A DNA stretch of 64,000 nucleotides. Source: Pectobacterium aquaticum. Lineage in GTDB: Bacteria > Pseudomonadota > Gammaproteobacteria > Enterobacterales > Enterobacteriaceae. Both the position numbers and the translations under genes were made by a program. The stretch spans positions 3,720,001 through 3,784,000 of the forward strand of contig NZ_CP086253.1 in the NCBI RefSeq assembly GCF_003382565.3. Direction: 5' to 3'. Below the pieces are notes generated by a model. That model saw only the letters and a list, made by a program, of their open reading frames with translations. It searched no databases and was not told where the DNA came from. The stretch's first letter is position 1. The number at the start of each line of letters is the position of its first letter. Below are positions 54,257 to 63,857 of this stretch, one piece after another.

Positions 54257-55546
54257 TTATTCCGGCAGCGACATCAGGAACTCACGCAGCCTCGCGAAAT
54301 CATCTGGGAAGTTGTGCGACAGCAGATCCAGATCGGCACGCTCAGCCAGCGCTTCCGGCAGATCCAGTTCTTTGCCCAGAATGTCTTCCACGCTTTCCTT
54401 GAATTTCGCTGGGTGCGCCGTACCCAGGAACAGACCGAATTCACCCGCTTGCAACTGATCGCGCAGCAGACGGTAAGCAATCGCAGCATGCGGCTCTGAG
54501 AGATAGCCTAACGCATCCAGCTCATGCATGGTTTCTTTCGTCGTCTCATCGCTCACCGCGCCAAAGCCCAGCGTTTTCAACTGCCAGTTCTTACGACGGA
54601 ACAGCTCTTCCACGCGCGGCCAGTTGTTCGGCTGGCTGACGTCCATCGCGTTGGATAAGGTTGCCACCGTTTTATGCGGTTCCCAGTTACCATTGCTCAG
54701 GAAGCGCGGCACCGTGTCATTGGCGTTAGTCGCCGCGATGAAGCGCTTAATTGGCAGACCCAGCGATTTCGCCAACAGGCCAGCGGTCAGATCGCCAAAG
54801 TTACCGCTCGGTACAGAAACCACCAGTTGGTTACGGGCTTCCTGCGGCAGTTGTGCAACGGCTTCAAAGTAGTAGCAAATTTGCGCCAACAAACGGCTGA
54901 TGTTGATGGAGTTTGCTGAGTTCAGGCCGATTGCTTTTTTCAGTTCTTCATCATCAAACGCCTTTTTCACCAACGCCTGACAGGCATCGAAATCGCTGTC
55001 GATAGCGATGGTGTGAATGTTGCCACCCAGCGTACAGAACAGTTTTTCCTGCAACGGGCTGATCTTGCCCTGCGGATACAAAATCACAACGCGGACATTT
55101 TCCAGACCGTAAAAGGCGTGCGCCACAGCGGCACCAGTGTCGCCAGAGGTCGCCGTCAGAATGGTAATTTTCTCGTCGCCAGACACTTCCGTCAGCATTT
55201 GCGCCATAAAGCGGCCGCCGAAGTCTTTAAAGGCCAGCGTCGGGCCGTGGAACAGCTCCAGCGCAGCGATATCTTCCGCCACTGGCGCAACCGGAGCCGG
55301 GAATGCAAAGGCCGCTTTCACACGCTCAAACACCGTTTCGGTCGCAATTTCATCGCCGATATAGGCGGACAGAATGCGGCTGCTGCGGGTCACAAAATCC
55401 AGATCCAACAGCGCATCGATTTCAGTGCGCTCGAATTCCGGCAGTTCCAGCGGGAAGAATAGCCCTTGCTGGCTACCCAGTCCTTGCTTGATAGCCTGAG
55501 CAAAACTGACCTGCTCGTTATGATCTTTAAGGTTGTACAGTTTCAT
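54257..55546 (-). CDS. thrC: Threonine synthase
   Basis: 429 residues. The PLP enzyme turns homoserine phosphate into threonine. The PLP-binding Lys is K107 in TLAFKDFGGRF; the phosphate loop region ATSGDTGAAVAHAFYG is intact. It follows thrB by three bases and ends the thr operon. Confidence 0.96.
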   Translation of the reverse strand: MKLYNLKDHNEQVSFAQAIKQGLGSQQGLFFPLELPEFERTEIDALLDLDFVTRSSRILSAYIGDEIATETVFERVKAAFAFPAPVAPVAEDIAALELFHGPTLAFKDFGGRFMAQMLTEVSGDEKITILTATSGDTGAAVAHAFYGLENVRVVILYPQGKISPLQEKLFCTLGGNIHTIAIDSDFDACQALVKKAFDDEELKKAIGLNSANSINISRLLAQICYYFEAVAQLPQEARNQLVVSVPSGNFGDLTAGLLAKSLGLPIKRFIAATNANDTVPRFLSNGNWEPHKTVATLSNAMDVSQPNNWPRVEELFRRKNWQLKTLGFGAVSDETTKETMHELDALGYLSEPHAAIAYRLLRDQLQAGEFGLFLGTAHPAKFKESVEDILGKELDLPEALAERADLDLLSHNFPDDFARLREFLMSLPE

Positions 55547-55549
55547 GCG

Positions 55550-56479
55550 TTATCCCAGTTGTCGTGCGCCAGTCGTATCAAGACGGCAAATATGAACAAA
55601 ACCTTCATCGTTCTGCAAATAGTTATCCCGCAGCCAGTCGGCCAGACGCTGTGCGCTCGCCATGTCGTTGCAGACGGAGAATAACGTTGGGCCAGAGCCG
55701 GAAATACCGCAGGCCAGCGCCCCGATATCTTCAGCAGCCTGGCGAGCGGCAGCAAAGCCGGGCAGCAGTTTCGTCCGATAAGGTTCCGCGATGACATCCT
55801 TCATCAGTTTCGCCGCCAGCTCAGCCTGTCCGGTATGGCAAGCGTGGATAAAGCCGGCCAGATAACGGCCGTGGCTGATGCAATCCTGACGACGATATTG
55901 CGCAGGCAGAATCGCGCGCGCTTCAGCAGTGGAGACTTTAATCCCCGGATACGCCATGACCCACAGCCAGTCATCGAATGACGGCACAGGCTGGCTGATG
56001 ATGCCGTTTTCTTCCAGCATCAGTTGGACACCGCCGAGAAAACACGGGGCAACGTTATCGTAGTGAACGCTGCCGGAAATGCGCCCTTCCAGCTCACCCA
56101 TCAGCGTCAGCAGACGGGTATCATCCAGCGGCTTACCGCAAAATTCGTTCATCGCCATCAGCCCAGCGACGACAGAACAGGCGCTGGAACCGAGCCCTGA
56201 ACCAATCGGCATATTCTTTTCGAGCGTCATCGCCACTGGCACGGTTTTGCCAATTTCCTGACAGAACAGTTCCCAACATTGATACACAATGTTTTCTTTC
56301 GGGTTGTCCGGCAGCTTGCTAACAAAACGCCCTTCATTACGCAGGCTGAACAGATCGGCGGCTTCAACAGAGACGCAATCCCCCAGCAGTGAACCGTCTA
56401 CCGGCGAGACGGCCGCACCCAGTACATCAAACCCGACGCTGACGTTACCGATTGATGCAGGTGCATACACCTTAACCAT
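55550..56479 (-). CDS. thrB: Homoserine kinase
   Basis: 309 residues from ATG 56479 ([18 protein letters not shown]), with GGGAGC upstream; seven extra in-frame codons upstream are not used. GHMP kinase fold with ATP loop [10 protein letters not shown] (91-100). It phosphorylates homoserine using ATP. It begins 2 bases after the thrA stop and is coupled to thrC. Confidence 0.96.
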   Translation of the reverse strand: MVKVYAPASIGNVSVGFDVLGAAVSPVDGSLLGDCVSVEAADLFSLRNEGRFVSKLPDNPKENIVYQCWELFCQEIGKTVPVAMTLEKNMPIGSGLGSSACSVVAGLMAMNEFCGKPLDDTRLLTLMGELEGRISGSVHYDNVAPCFLGGVQLMLEENGIISQPVPSFDDWLWVMAYPGIKVSTAEARAILPAQYRRQDCISHGRYLAGFIHACHTGQAELAAKLMKDVIAEPYRTKLLPGFAAARQAAEDIGALACGISGSGPTLFSVCNDMASAQRLADWLRDNYLQNDEGFVHICRLDTTGARQLG

Positions 56480-56481
56480 AA

Positions 56482-58941
56482 TTATGCTCCCAACTTCCAT
56501 GACAAGGTGCGCAGCAGATCTGCGAACACACCAGCAGCGGTAACATCGTTACCCGCGCCATAACCGCGCAACACGAGCGGCAGTGGCTGATAATAACGGC
56601 TGTAGAATGCCAACGCATTCTCGCCATCTTTGACTTTAAACAGCGGATCGTTGCCGCCAACGGCACTGATCTTGACCTTACAGCGGCCTTCTTCAATCAC
56701 GCCGACATAGCGCAACACTTTACCTTCATCGCGCGCTTGTGCAACACGGCTGGCAAACTCATCGTCTGCCGTCGGCAGGCGTTGCATAAAGCTGGCGACA
56801 TCGCCGGATGCATCAAAGCTGGCAGGCAGAACGGATTCCACCTCAATATCGCCCAGCTCCAGTTGATAACCCGCTTCACGCGCTAGAATCAGCAGCTTAC
56901 GCGCCACGTCCATACCGGACAGATCGTCACGCGGATCGGGTTCGGTATAGCCTTTTTCTTTCGCCTGTGTGGTCGCTTCCGACAGCGACATGCCTTCATC
57001 GAGTTTACCGAAAATAAAGGACAGCGAGCCAGAGAGAATTCCGGTAAAGCGAATCAGCTCATCACCCGCATTCAGCAGATTTTGCAGGTTCTCAATCACC
57101 GGCAGGCCTGCACCGACGTTGGTGTCATACAGGAAACGACGACGGGATTTCGCCGCGGCGCTACGCAGTTGGTGATAATAGTTCATCGACCCCGTGTTGG
57201 CTTTCTTGTTTGGCGTCACCACGTGGAAACCATCGGCCAGGAAATCCACGTACTGATCGGCCACGGCCTGATTCGAGGTACAGTCAACGATCACTGGGTT
57301 CAGCAGATGGTATTCTTTAACCAGACGGATCAGACGACCCAGATTAAACGGCTCGCGGGCTTTACCCAGCTCTTCATGCCAGTTGTCCATCGAGATGCCG
57401 TTAATATTGGTCAGCATCGCTTTGGAGTTGGCGATGCCACACACGCGCAGGTCGATATGCTTGTCTTTCAGCCACGGCTGTTGACGGTGGATCTGATCCA
57501 ACAGTGCGCCACCCACACCGCCGACCCCGATAACAAACACGTCGATCACCTGATCGGTGTTAAACAGCATCTGGTGGGCAACACGTACGCCAGTGGTGGC
57601 GACATCGTTGTTCACCACGACGGAGATAGAGCGCTCAGACGAGCCCTGCGCGATAGCCACGATATTGATATTTGCTGTCGCCAATGCCGAGAACAGACGT
57701 GCAGACAGACCACGCAGCGTACGCATGCCATCGCCCACCACAGAGATGATCGCCAGACGCTCCATCACATCCAGCGGCTCTAACACGCCTTCTTTCAGTT
57801 CTAGATAGAATTCGTCTTCCAGCGTTTTTCTGGCGCGCGCCAGCTCGTTTTGCGATACGCAGAAGCTGATGCTGTATTCGGAAGATGACTGCGTAATCAG
57901 AACAACAGAGATGCCCGCGCGCGACATCGCAGCAAACACACGCGCTGCCATGCCGACCATGCCTTTCATGCCAGGGCCAGATACGTTAACCATCGCCATG
58001 TTGTTCAGGTTGGTGATGCCTTTCACTGGATACTGGGTATCCGTGCTATCCATGCCGATGAGCGTGCCGGGAGCCTGAGGATTTTCGGTGTTTTTGATGA
58101 GGCAGGGAATTTGGAACTGGGCGATAGGAGCAATGGTGCGAGGGTGGAGGACTTTGGCGCCGAAATAGGACAGCTCCATCGCCTCCTGATAGGACATCGA
58201 TTTCAATAATCGAGCGTCCGGCACCTGACGCGGATCGCAGGTATAAACACCGTCCACATCAGTCCAAATCTCACAACAGTCGGCACGCAAACACGCAGCC
58301 AGCACCGCAGCGGAATAGTCAGAACCATTACGGCCCAGCACCACTAGTTCGCCTTTGTCGTTACCGGCAGTAAAGCCCGCCATCAGGATCACATGATCTT
58401 TCGGGATAGCGCTTTCAGCGATGCGACGAGTTGACTCAGTGATATCCACGGTGGATTCAAGATAGTGTCCCTGCGCCAGCAGTTTCTCGACCGGATTGAT
58501 AACAGAGACCCCATAGCCGCGCGCCTGAAAGACCGCTTCCATGATGGCGATAGACAGTTTTTCTCCCCGGCAGATGATTGCAGCATTCACGCTGTCAGGG
58601 CATTGGCCCAGCAGCGCGATGCCGTGCAGAACGTGTTTCAGCTGTGCAAATTCCTGATCCACGAATGCCTTCAGGCGGGCATGGTCAAAGCCGGGTTGAG
58701 ACGCGGCAAGGCCTTGCAGTAATGAAGAAAAGATCGTTTCGGCGTCGTTTAAATGAGGCAGGATATCTTGTCCGGCGACGGTTTTCTCAATCATGGCAAC
58801 CAGATGGTTGGTAATTTTCGCCGGCGCGGACAATACGGTAGCCACCTGTCCCTGGCGCGCATTGTTTTCGATAATGTCGGCAACGCGAGCAAAACGCTCC
58901 GCATTCGCTACTGAAGTCCCGCCAAATTTCAACACTCGCAT
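56482..58941 (-). CDS. thrA: Aspartokinase I / homoserine dehydrogenase I
   Basis: 819 residues from ATG 58941 ([17 protein letters not shown]), one short of E. coli. The N-terminal aspartokinase (1 to about 285; [13 protein letters not shown]) is followed by tandem ACT regulatory domains (about 310-460) for threonine feedback, then NAD(P)-dependent homoserine dehydrogenase from about 465 ([15 protein letters not shown]). It catalyses the first and third steps from aspartate to threonine. Expression is set by the thrL attenuator directly upstream. Confidence 0.97.
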   Translation of the reverse strand: MRVLKFGGTSVANAERFARVADIIENNARQGQVATVLSAPAKITNHLVAMIEKTVAGQDILPHLNDAETIFSSLLQGLAASQPGFDHARLKAFVDQEFAQLKHVLHGIALLGQCPDSVNAAIICRGEKLSIAIMEAVFQARGYGVSVINPVEKLLAQGHYLESTVDITESTRRIAESAIPKDHVILMAGFTAGNDKGELVVLGRNGSDYSAAVLAACLRADCCEIWTDVDGVYTCDPRQVPDARLLKSMSYQEAMELSYFGAKVLHPRTIAPIAQFQIPCLIKNTENPQAPGTLIGMDSTDTQYPVKGITNLNNMAMVNVSGPGMKGMVGMAARVFAAMSRAGISVVLITQSSSEYSISFCVSQNELARARKTLEDEFYLELKEGVLEPLDVMERLAIISVVGDGMRTLRGLSARLFSALATANINIVAIAQGSSERSISVVVNNDVATTGVRVAHQMLFNTDQVIDVFVIGVGGVGGALLDQIHRQQPWLKDKHIDLRVCGIANSKAMLTNINGISMDNWHEELGKAREPFNLGRLIRLVKEYHLLNPVIVDCTSNQAVADQYVDFLADGFHVVTPNKKANTGSMNYYHQLRSAAAKSRRRFLYDTNVGAGLPVIENLQNLLNAGDELIRFTGILSGSLSFIFGKLDEGMSLSEATTQAKEKGYTEPDPRDDLSGMDVARKLLILAREAGYQLELGDIEVESVLPASFDASGDVASFMQRLPTADDEFASRVAQARDEGKVLRYVGVIEEGRCKVKISAVGGNDPLFKVKDGENALAFYSRYYQPLPLVLRGYGAGNDVTAAGVFADLLRTLSWKLGA

Positions 58942-59032
58942 TTTTATCTGTTCTCCTGAATTTCTGCCAACCAAACGCCGGAAGCGTTTTTTGTATGCCG
59001 CTTACAGACGGCGTTGAGGGATAACCTGCCAT

Positions 59033-59069
59033 AAAAAAAAAGCCCGCACTGTTCGGTGCGGGCTTTTTC
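59033..59069 (-). terminator. thr operon attenuator
   Basis: AGCCCGCAC (59041-59049) pairs perfectly with GTGCGGGCT (59056-59064). On the minus strand a T-run follows. It lies between thrL and thrA. An 11-base leader segment (59089-59099) can pair with its first arm, giving the antiterminator form. Confidence 0.93.
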
Positions 59070-59086
59070 TGGAATCTTTATATGCG

Positions 59087-59155
59087 TCAGCCCGCACCGT
59101 TACTGGTTGTATCGGTGATGGTAATAATCGTGGTGATTAGGCTGATAGTGCGCAT
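59087..59155 (-). CDS. thrL: ThrL, threonine operon leader peptide
   Basis: 22 residues, MRTISLITTIITITDTTSNG then AG. Seven Thr and five Ile codons cluster in the middle, and the ending NGAG matches E. coli ThrL (…TTGNGAG). Ribosome stalling at these codons when Thr-tRNA or Ile-tRNA is low prevents the terminator. Too short for ordinary gene callers. Confidence 0.93.
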   Translation of the reverse strand: MRTISLITTIITITDTTSNGAG

Positions 59156-59197
59156 GCTAAAATCGAATCTCATTAGAAGTAGAGTTATCTGCCCTAT

Positions 59198-59226
59198 TAG
59201 TTAGGCCAATCGCCCTTTGAAGTCAA
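59198..59226 (-). promoter_or_regulatory. thr operon promoter
   Basis: On the minus strand, -35 TTGACT (59221-59226), a 17-base spacer and -10 TAACTA (59198-59203), about 45 bases before thrL. Predicted from hexamers and position. Confidence 0.65.
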
Positions 59227-59366
59227 CGGATTTCTTTTTTTTCTTCTCGTCGAACGAAAAATTCCTGCCGCGCAACCCACTGCCTAAACAGGAATAAGCC
59301 GGACAAACCGTTGTCAAAACACGCAGCCCAAGATGTTCGACTACCAAAAAAGCCATCTCTGCTATC

Positions 59367-60053
59367 TTATTTCGGCAACCTTTTTTCAATGTCGTGTAGC
59401 AACCGATGGAGCATCGCCGTATCACGTTGCTCTAAACGCCCTAGCCGCTGATGCAACCAGTCCCGCAGTTTTTCATCGTCTTCAACCGCCAGATTAACCA
59501 GTAGCCGCTCCATACGATCGCGCAGCGCCGACAGTTGCCCCACCACCGCTGGCTGTGTCGCTTCCGGTTTGACCTGCATGAGTTCAGCCAGTTGGTAACA
59601 GAACACCATCACCGCCTGACCAAGATTCAGCGAGGGATAATCCGCTTTCATCGGCACGCCAGTCAGCACATCCGCCAGTTCGAGTTCTTCATTCGTCAGG
59701 CCAACATCTTCACGACCAAACACCAGCGCCGCAGAGGCCATCCATTGAACCTTCTCCTGCAATACACCAGTCAGTTCCGCTGGCGTGCAGTAATAACGAT
59801 ACTTCGCCCGGCTGCGCGCGGTGGTCGCGACCGTAAAATCGATATCTGCCAGTGCTTCAGCCAGCGTGGAAAACACCTGTACGTTATCCAGAATATCTCC
59901 TGAACCGTGCGCCACCCAGCGGGCGGCGGGCTCTTGATGTGCCGTGCTACCGACAATACGCAAGCTGCTGAATCCCATCGTTTTCATCGCACGAGCAGCC
60001 GCCCCTACATTTTCAGCCCGAGCGGGCTCAACCAAAATAATATGAAACTGCAT
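59367..60053 (-). CDS. lasT: LasT/YjtD, SpoU-type RNA methyltransferase
   Basis: 228 residues. SPOUT (TrmH-family) fold: the N-terminal ILVEPARAENVGAAARAMKTMG, then ALVFGREDVGLTNEEL and DYPSLNLGQAVMVFCYQLAE, the knot motifs for S-adenosylmethionine. The close relative TrmJ methylates tRNA position 32; the LasT target is not established. It sits between thrL and arcA, as in E. coli. Confidence 0.9.
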   Translation of the reverse strand: MQFHIILVEPARAENVGAAARAMKTMGFSSLRIVGSTAHQEPAARWVAHGSGDILDNVQVFSTLAEALADIDFTVATTARSRAKYRYYCTPAELTGVLQEKVQWMASAALVFGREDVGLTNEELELADVLTGVPMKADYPSLNLGQAVMVFCYQLAELMQVKPEATQPAVVGQLSALRDRMERLLVNLAVEDDEKLRDWLHQRLGRLEQRDTAMLHRLLHDIEKRLPK

Positions 60054-60133
60054 AGACTCCTCAGTATGGGTTACATGCGTTTTGGCAATAGTTCATCTGC
60101 TCGCCAAACAACGCAGCCCTGCAATCGATAACA

Positions 60134-60201
60134 ATTTATTGATGACCACGATTTGTTGATAACGTTAATTTGTTGATAACGGCAATTTGTTGGGCATCAC
60201 G
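60134..60201. repeat. Four 17-bp tandem repeats upstream of arcA
   Basis: Units start at 60134, 60151, 60168 and 60185. The two middle units, ATTTGTTGATAACGTTA and ATTTGTTGATAACGGCA, differ at two of the last three bases; the outer two are diverged. Three of the units contain a TTGAT core, and the junctions contain GTTAATTTG, similar to part of the ArcA-binding consensus. Confidence 0.7.
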
Positions 60202-60637
60202 GTAAAAAATTAACAATAAACCAACAACATTTCCGGCATCAATTCGGCCTTCGGTAGGAAACATCGGTGAGTTCAAAATATGGGCGGAAAGATAAAACCC
60301 TAATAAAAACAAGGTAAATTACCTTACTTCAATAAGTTATAAAACTACCAACGACGGTGTAGCGCCAATTATGATTATTGGCATTTGCTATGCCAAATCG
60401 TTCATAAAAAGTGCTAAATTGTGACGTAAACTGGCAATCCTATAAGTGTTTATCACAAAATAGTTAACGTGCTAAAATGAAATTTGATATATGTCAACAG
60501 AACCGTAGATTTATCAGCAGGCAAAATCTGTGCTTACTGTTATGTTGCTGTTAATAAGGTTAAACTGTGCGCCACTTTGAGCGCAGTTAAATTAGCGCCA
60601 CGCTCACCCGCTAGCAGTACCTCTAAGCGGGTAGAGA

Positions 60638-60763
60638 ATGAACACCAGTAACGCATTTACGTACTTGAGTCTGACGTTGAGCGAGAGCGTAGTTTACCTC
60701 GGTAAGCTCCAGGGAAATACCCGGAATAACTGGCGTTGTAGCCAGCGGGCCAGCAGGGTATGA
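60638..60763 (+). CDS. Possible 41-residue small ORF in the arcA leader
   Basis: ATG 60638 to TGA 60761-60763, 58 bases before arcA. The peptide begins MNTSNAFTYLSLTLSESVVY and ends SQRASRV; its middle is mildly hydrophobic and its end basic. A GGGTAGAG lies before the ATG but is partly in the 3' arm of a hairpin, so it may be masked. I do not recognise a family; it could be an upstream ORF, or simply a chance open frame in a structured leader. Confidence 0.35.
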   Translation: MNTSNAFTYLSLTLSESVVYLGKLQGNTRNNWRCSQRASRV

Positions 60764-60821
60764 CAGCGACTTCTGTACTTCCGATTTCTATAATTTAAGT
60801 TGGCAATTTTAGGTAGCAAAC

Positions 60822-61538
60822 ATGCAGACGCCGCACATTCTTATTGTTGAAGACGAGCTAGTAACTCGTAATACCCTCAAAAGCATTTTTGAGGCGGAAG
60901 GATACGTTGTTCACGAAGCCACTGATGGCGCAGAAATGCACCACATTTTGTCCGAGAACGACATCAATCTGGTGATCATGGACATCAACCTGCCAGGAAA
61001 GAACGGCCTGTTGCTGGCACGTGAACTGCGCGAGCAAGCCACCGTTGCCTTGATGTTCCTCACCGGCCGCGACAATGAAGTCGATAAGATCCTCGGTCTG
61101 GAAATCGGTGCGGATGACTACATCACCAAACCGTTCAACCCACGTGAACTGACGATCCGCGCACGTAACCTGCTATCACGAACTATGAATCTGGGCAGTG
61201 GCACCGAAGAGCGTCGTCTGGTGGAAAGCTATCGTTTCAACGGCTGGGAACTGGACATCAATAGCCGTTCTCTGATTAGCCCGGCTGGTGAACAATACAA
61301 GCTGCCGCGCAGTGAATTCCGCGCCATGCTGCACTTCTGCGAAAATCCGGGCAAGATTCAGTCCCGTGCGGAATTGCTGAAGAAAATGACGGGTCGTGAG
61401 CTTAAGCCGCACGACCGTACCGTTGACGTCACCATCCGTCGTATCCGCAAGCACTTTGAATCCACGGCTGATACGCCAGAAATCATCGCGACAATCCACG
61501 GCGAAGGCTACCGCTTCTGCGGCGATCTGGAAAATTAA
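60822..61538 (+). CDS. arcA: ArcA, redox response regulator
   Basis: 238 residues, the E. coli length. Receiver domain 1-120 with phosphoacceptor D54 ([12 protein letters not shown]) and conserved Lys in [11 protein letters not shown]; an OmpR-type winged helix (about 135-235) ends [11 protein letters not shown]. With the membrane sensor ArcB it represses aerobic metabolism genes when oxygen is low. Followed by a strong terminator and the convergent creA. Confidence 0.97.
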   Translation: MQTPHILIVEDELVTRNTLKSIFEAEGYVVHEATDGAEMHHILSENDINLVIMDINLPGKNGLLLARELREQATVALMFLTGRDNEVDKILGLEIGADDYITKPFNPRELTIRARNLLSRTMNLGSGTEERRLVESYRFNGWELDINSRSLISPAGEQYKLPRSEFRAMLHFCENPGKIQSRAELLKKMTGRELKPHDRTVDVTIRRIRKHFESTADTPEIIATIHGEGYRFCGDLEN

Positions 61539-61545
61539 TTCCCTC

Positions 61546-61580
61546 AGCCGGAACAGGCTTCTGTTCCGGCTGTTTTCCCT
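61546..61580 (+). terminator. arcA terminator
   Basis: AGCCGGAACAG (61546-61556) pairs perfectly with CTGTTCCGGCT (61561-61571), a 4-base loop, then GTTTTCCCTTCTT. It separates arcA from the convergent creA. Confidence 0.92.
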
Positions 61581-61592
61581 TCTTACCGCACG

Positions 61593-62075
61593 TTAATCAC
61601 TCTTTCCCCACGGCATAACTGGCACCGCACTTAACGCATTCTTCGGCGAACCATCGACTAAGCGATCAGAGTAAGCGAGATAGATCAACGAGCTACGCTT
61701 TTGATCGTAAAACCGAACGACCTGCAATTTCTTGAAAACCAGCGATGTTCTTTTCTGGAACACCACAGATCCGCGATCGCCGCCGTTTTTGATCTTATCG
61801 GACAGCGTAATCGGCCCAACCTGCTGACAGGAAATGGCAGCGTCCGACGTGTCTTCCGCCAACCCTAACCCGCCTTTGATTCCGCCTGTTTTGGCTCGGC
61901 TAATGTAGCAGGTCACATTGGATACTTCCGGATCGTCAAACGCTTCCACGACGATCTTATGATCCGGACCCAGCAGTTTAAAGGCTGTATCGACAGACCC
62001 AACTTCTTCCGCACTGACAACACCAGCGGTAGATAGCAATAGCAGACCCGCTCCCATGATGCGCTTTATGTTCAT
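61593..62075 (-). CDS. creA: CreA, exported protein of unknown function
   Basis: 160 residues. A signal peptide (cut after SAEE start region: [13 protein letters not shown]) and then a match along the length to E. coli Cre[61 protein letters not shown], two Cys likely disulfide-bonded. Function unknown. In E. coli creBCD lie between creA and arcA; here they are absent. Confidence 0.92.
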   Translation of the reverse strand: MNIKRIMGAGLLLLSTAGVVSAEEVGSVDTAFKLLGPDHKIVVEAFDDPEVSNVTCYISRAKTGGIKGGLGLAEDTSDAAISCQQVGPITLSDKIKNGGDRGSVVFQKRTSLVFKKLQVVRFYDQKRSSLIYLAYSDRLVDGSPKNALSAVPVMPWGKSD

Positions 62076-62280
62076 ATTTCAGGTCCTGTGATAATTCATA
62101 ACAAACGATTAATAACCACAATTAAAAAGGGGATGAGCAAAATAAACCGCTATAATCTCCCTCCTTATCCAAATTACCTGCGGAACATTTTCAAAAATCT
62201 TCGGCAGTACCAAAGTGAAAATATTGCTATGATGCGGGATCTCAATACGCTCGCGCTCAATGTGTTTGATGAGGAAGATT

Positions 62281-63168
62281 ATGGATCAAGCCGGTATCAT
62301 ACGTGACTTGCTTAACTGGCTGGAAAGCCATCTCGACCAGCCGCTATCACTGGATAATGTGGCGGCGAAAGCGGGTTATTCCAAGTGGCATCTGCAAAGA
62401 ATGTTCAAAGATGTGACGGGCCATGCCATTGGTTCATATATCCGAGCGCGGAGATTGACCAAAGCGGCGGTTGCACTCTGTCTGACCAGTCGCCCTATCC
62501 TTGATATTGCCCTGCAATACCGTTTTGATTCACAACAGACATTTACCCGCGCGTTCAAAAAGCAGTTTGCCCAAACGCCCGCGTCTTATCGTCGTTCCGA
62601 TAACTGGAACACGTTCGGCATTCGTCCGCCGATCCGGCTCGGTGAGTTTACCCTGCCGCAGCCACAGTTTGTCGTCCTTCCAGAAACACAGCTTCTTGGT
62701 CTAACGCAGACCTATAACTGCAGTCTGGAGCAGATTTGTAATTTCCGTACGGAAATTCGCGCCCACTACTGGCGCCAGTTTTTAGGAGAGACCTGCTCTG
62801 TTCCTCCTGTACTTTACGGGCTGCATCATTCACAGCCGAGTAAAGAGAAAGACGACGAGCACGAAGTGCTCTACACCACCGCGCTGGAGCCACAGTATCT
62901 GCCTGACGATGTTCACACAGGTGAACCCATTACGCTACCGGGCGGAGACTACGCGATGTTTGTATTCGAAGGGCCGAAAGACGAGCTACAGGACTTCATT
63001 ATTACACTGTATGACACCTGTCTGCCGACCTTCCAACTCACACGTCGCAAAGGGTTCGACGCCGAGCGTTTTCACCCTGATCGCGATTCAGATAGGGAAA
63101 TACCCGCGATTATTCGCTGCGAGTATTTTATCCCCATCCAGCACACAGAGCCGCTCTCAGCGCTGTAA
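62281..63168 (+). CDS. rob: Rob, AraC-family stress regulator
   Basis: 295 residues from ATG 62281 (MDQAGIIRDLLNWLESHLDQ), preceded by GAGGA; the longer frame upstream is not conserved. The N-terminal AraC helix-turn-helix (about 8-105; SKWHLQRMFKDVTGHAIGSYIRARR) resembles MarA and SoxS, which share its DNA site; the C-terminal GyrI-like domain binds ligands. It raises efflux and detoxification gene expression. Its last 12 bases overlap the convergent gpmB. Confidence 0.95.
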   Translation: MDQAGIIRDLLNWLESHLDQPLSLDNVAAKAGYSKWHLQRMFKDVTGHAIGSYIRARRLTKAAVALCLTSRPILDIALQYRFDSQQTFTRAFKKQFAQTPASYRRSDNWNTFGIRPPIRLGEFTLPQPQFVVLPETQLLGLTQTYNCSLEQICNFRTEIRAHYWRQFLGETCSVPPVLYGLHHSQPSKEKDDEHEVLYTTALEPQYLPDDVHTGEPITLPGGDYAMFVFEGPKDELQDFIITLYDTCLPTFQLTRRKGFDAERFHPDRDSDREIPAIIRCEYFIPIQHTEPLSAL

Positions 63169-63807
63169 TTCATCCAGTGCCGGAATATCCAAATGCGAAA
63201 TATCTCCGGCCGTTTCCACTACCCAGCCAGATGCCAGCCACGGGCTTTGCTGATAATCAATGCGCGACAGGGAGCAGTTGCGCAGACGCAGACGCCGCTC
63301 AGCCGATGCGGGTAACCCCAGAACCGTACTCAGCAAGCACCCCAGCGCCATACCGTGGCTAACCAGCAAAGGACGACTTCCCGCAGGCAACGCCAGACAA
63401 CGTTCCAGAACGCCGTGCATGCGCAATGCCACATCAACCATCGATTCGCCTTCTGGGATGCGGCCATCGGGCGTGCCATCCACCAGCCCTTTACGCCACT
63501 TTTCTTCCTCAGCGGTCAGCGAATCCAAATCGCGAGCTTCTAAGACACCCATGTTCAACTCACGTAACCCAGGCTCCAGGATTATCTGGCAATCACCACA
63601 AGATTTAGCGATGATTTCTGTCGTTTGGCACGTTCTCCCGAGATCGCTGGTAAAAATATGCGTAATCCCTAACGTCCCGATTCGTTCAGCAACCTGTTGT
63701 GCCTGTTGCTCACCTCTTGGCGTCAGCGCACTGTCAGATTGACCTTGAATACGTCGAGCCACATTCCATTCCGTTTCGCCGTGGCGAACAAGATATACCT
63801 GTAACAT
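63157..63807 (-). CDS. gpmB: GpmB/YtjC, histidine phosphatase superfamily
   Basis: 216 residues. The phospho-His motif is LVRHGETEWN (6-15), with further conserved RLRELNMGVLE-like and LLVSHGMALGC (catalytic His). It is called a cofactor-dependent phosphoglycerate mutase 2, though the activity in this branch may be general phosphatase. It lies between rob and yjjX, as in E. coli. Confidence 0.92.
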   Translation of the reverse strand: MLQVYLVRHGETEWNVARRIQGQSDSALTPRGEQQAQQVAERIGTLGITHIFTSDLGRTCQTTEIIAKSCGDCQIILEPGLRELNMGVLEARDLDSLTAEEEKWRKGLVDGTPDGRIPEGESMVDVALRMHGVLERCLALPAGSRPLLVSHGMALGCLLSTVLGLPASAERRLRLRNCSLSRIDYQQSPWLASGWVVETAGDISHLDIPALDELQR

Positions 63808-63857
63808 GGTTATTTTCCGTTATACTGCGTCAAATTAACTAAAGGTACGAAACTGTT

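Larger units (their letters stand above)
60054..60821. other. lasT-arcA intergenic region
   Basis: 768 bases before arcA, unusually long for this window. The left part is AT-rich and holds four 17-bp tandem repeats (60134-60201) and several AT-rich hexamers. The right part is GC-richer and holds a 7-bp hairpin (ACCCGCT 60606-60612 with AGCGGGT 60626-60632) followed by a 41-codon open frame (60638-60763). arcA also has a long upstream regulatory region in E. coli. Confidence 0.6.

Noticed and set aside
62133..62306. 57-codon frame between creA and rob
   Set aside because: Overlaps the start of rob in another frame, AT-rich, no recognisable domain; the purines before the ATG are too close to it to serve well.
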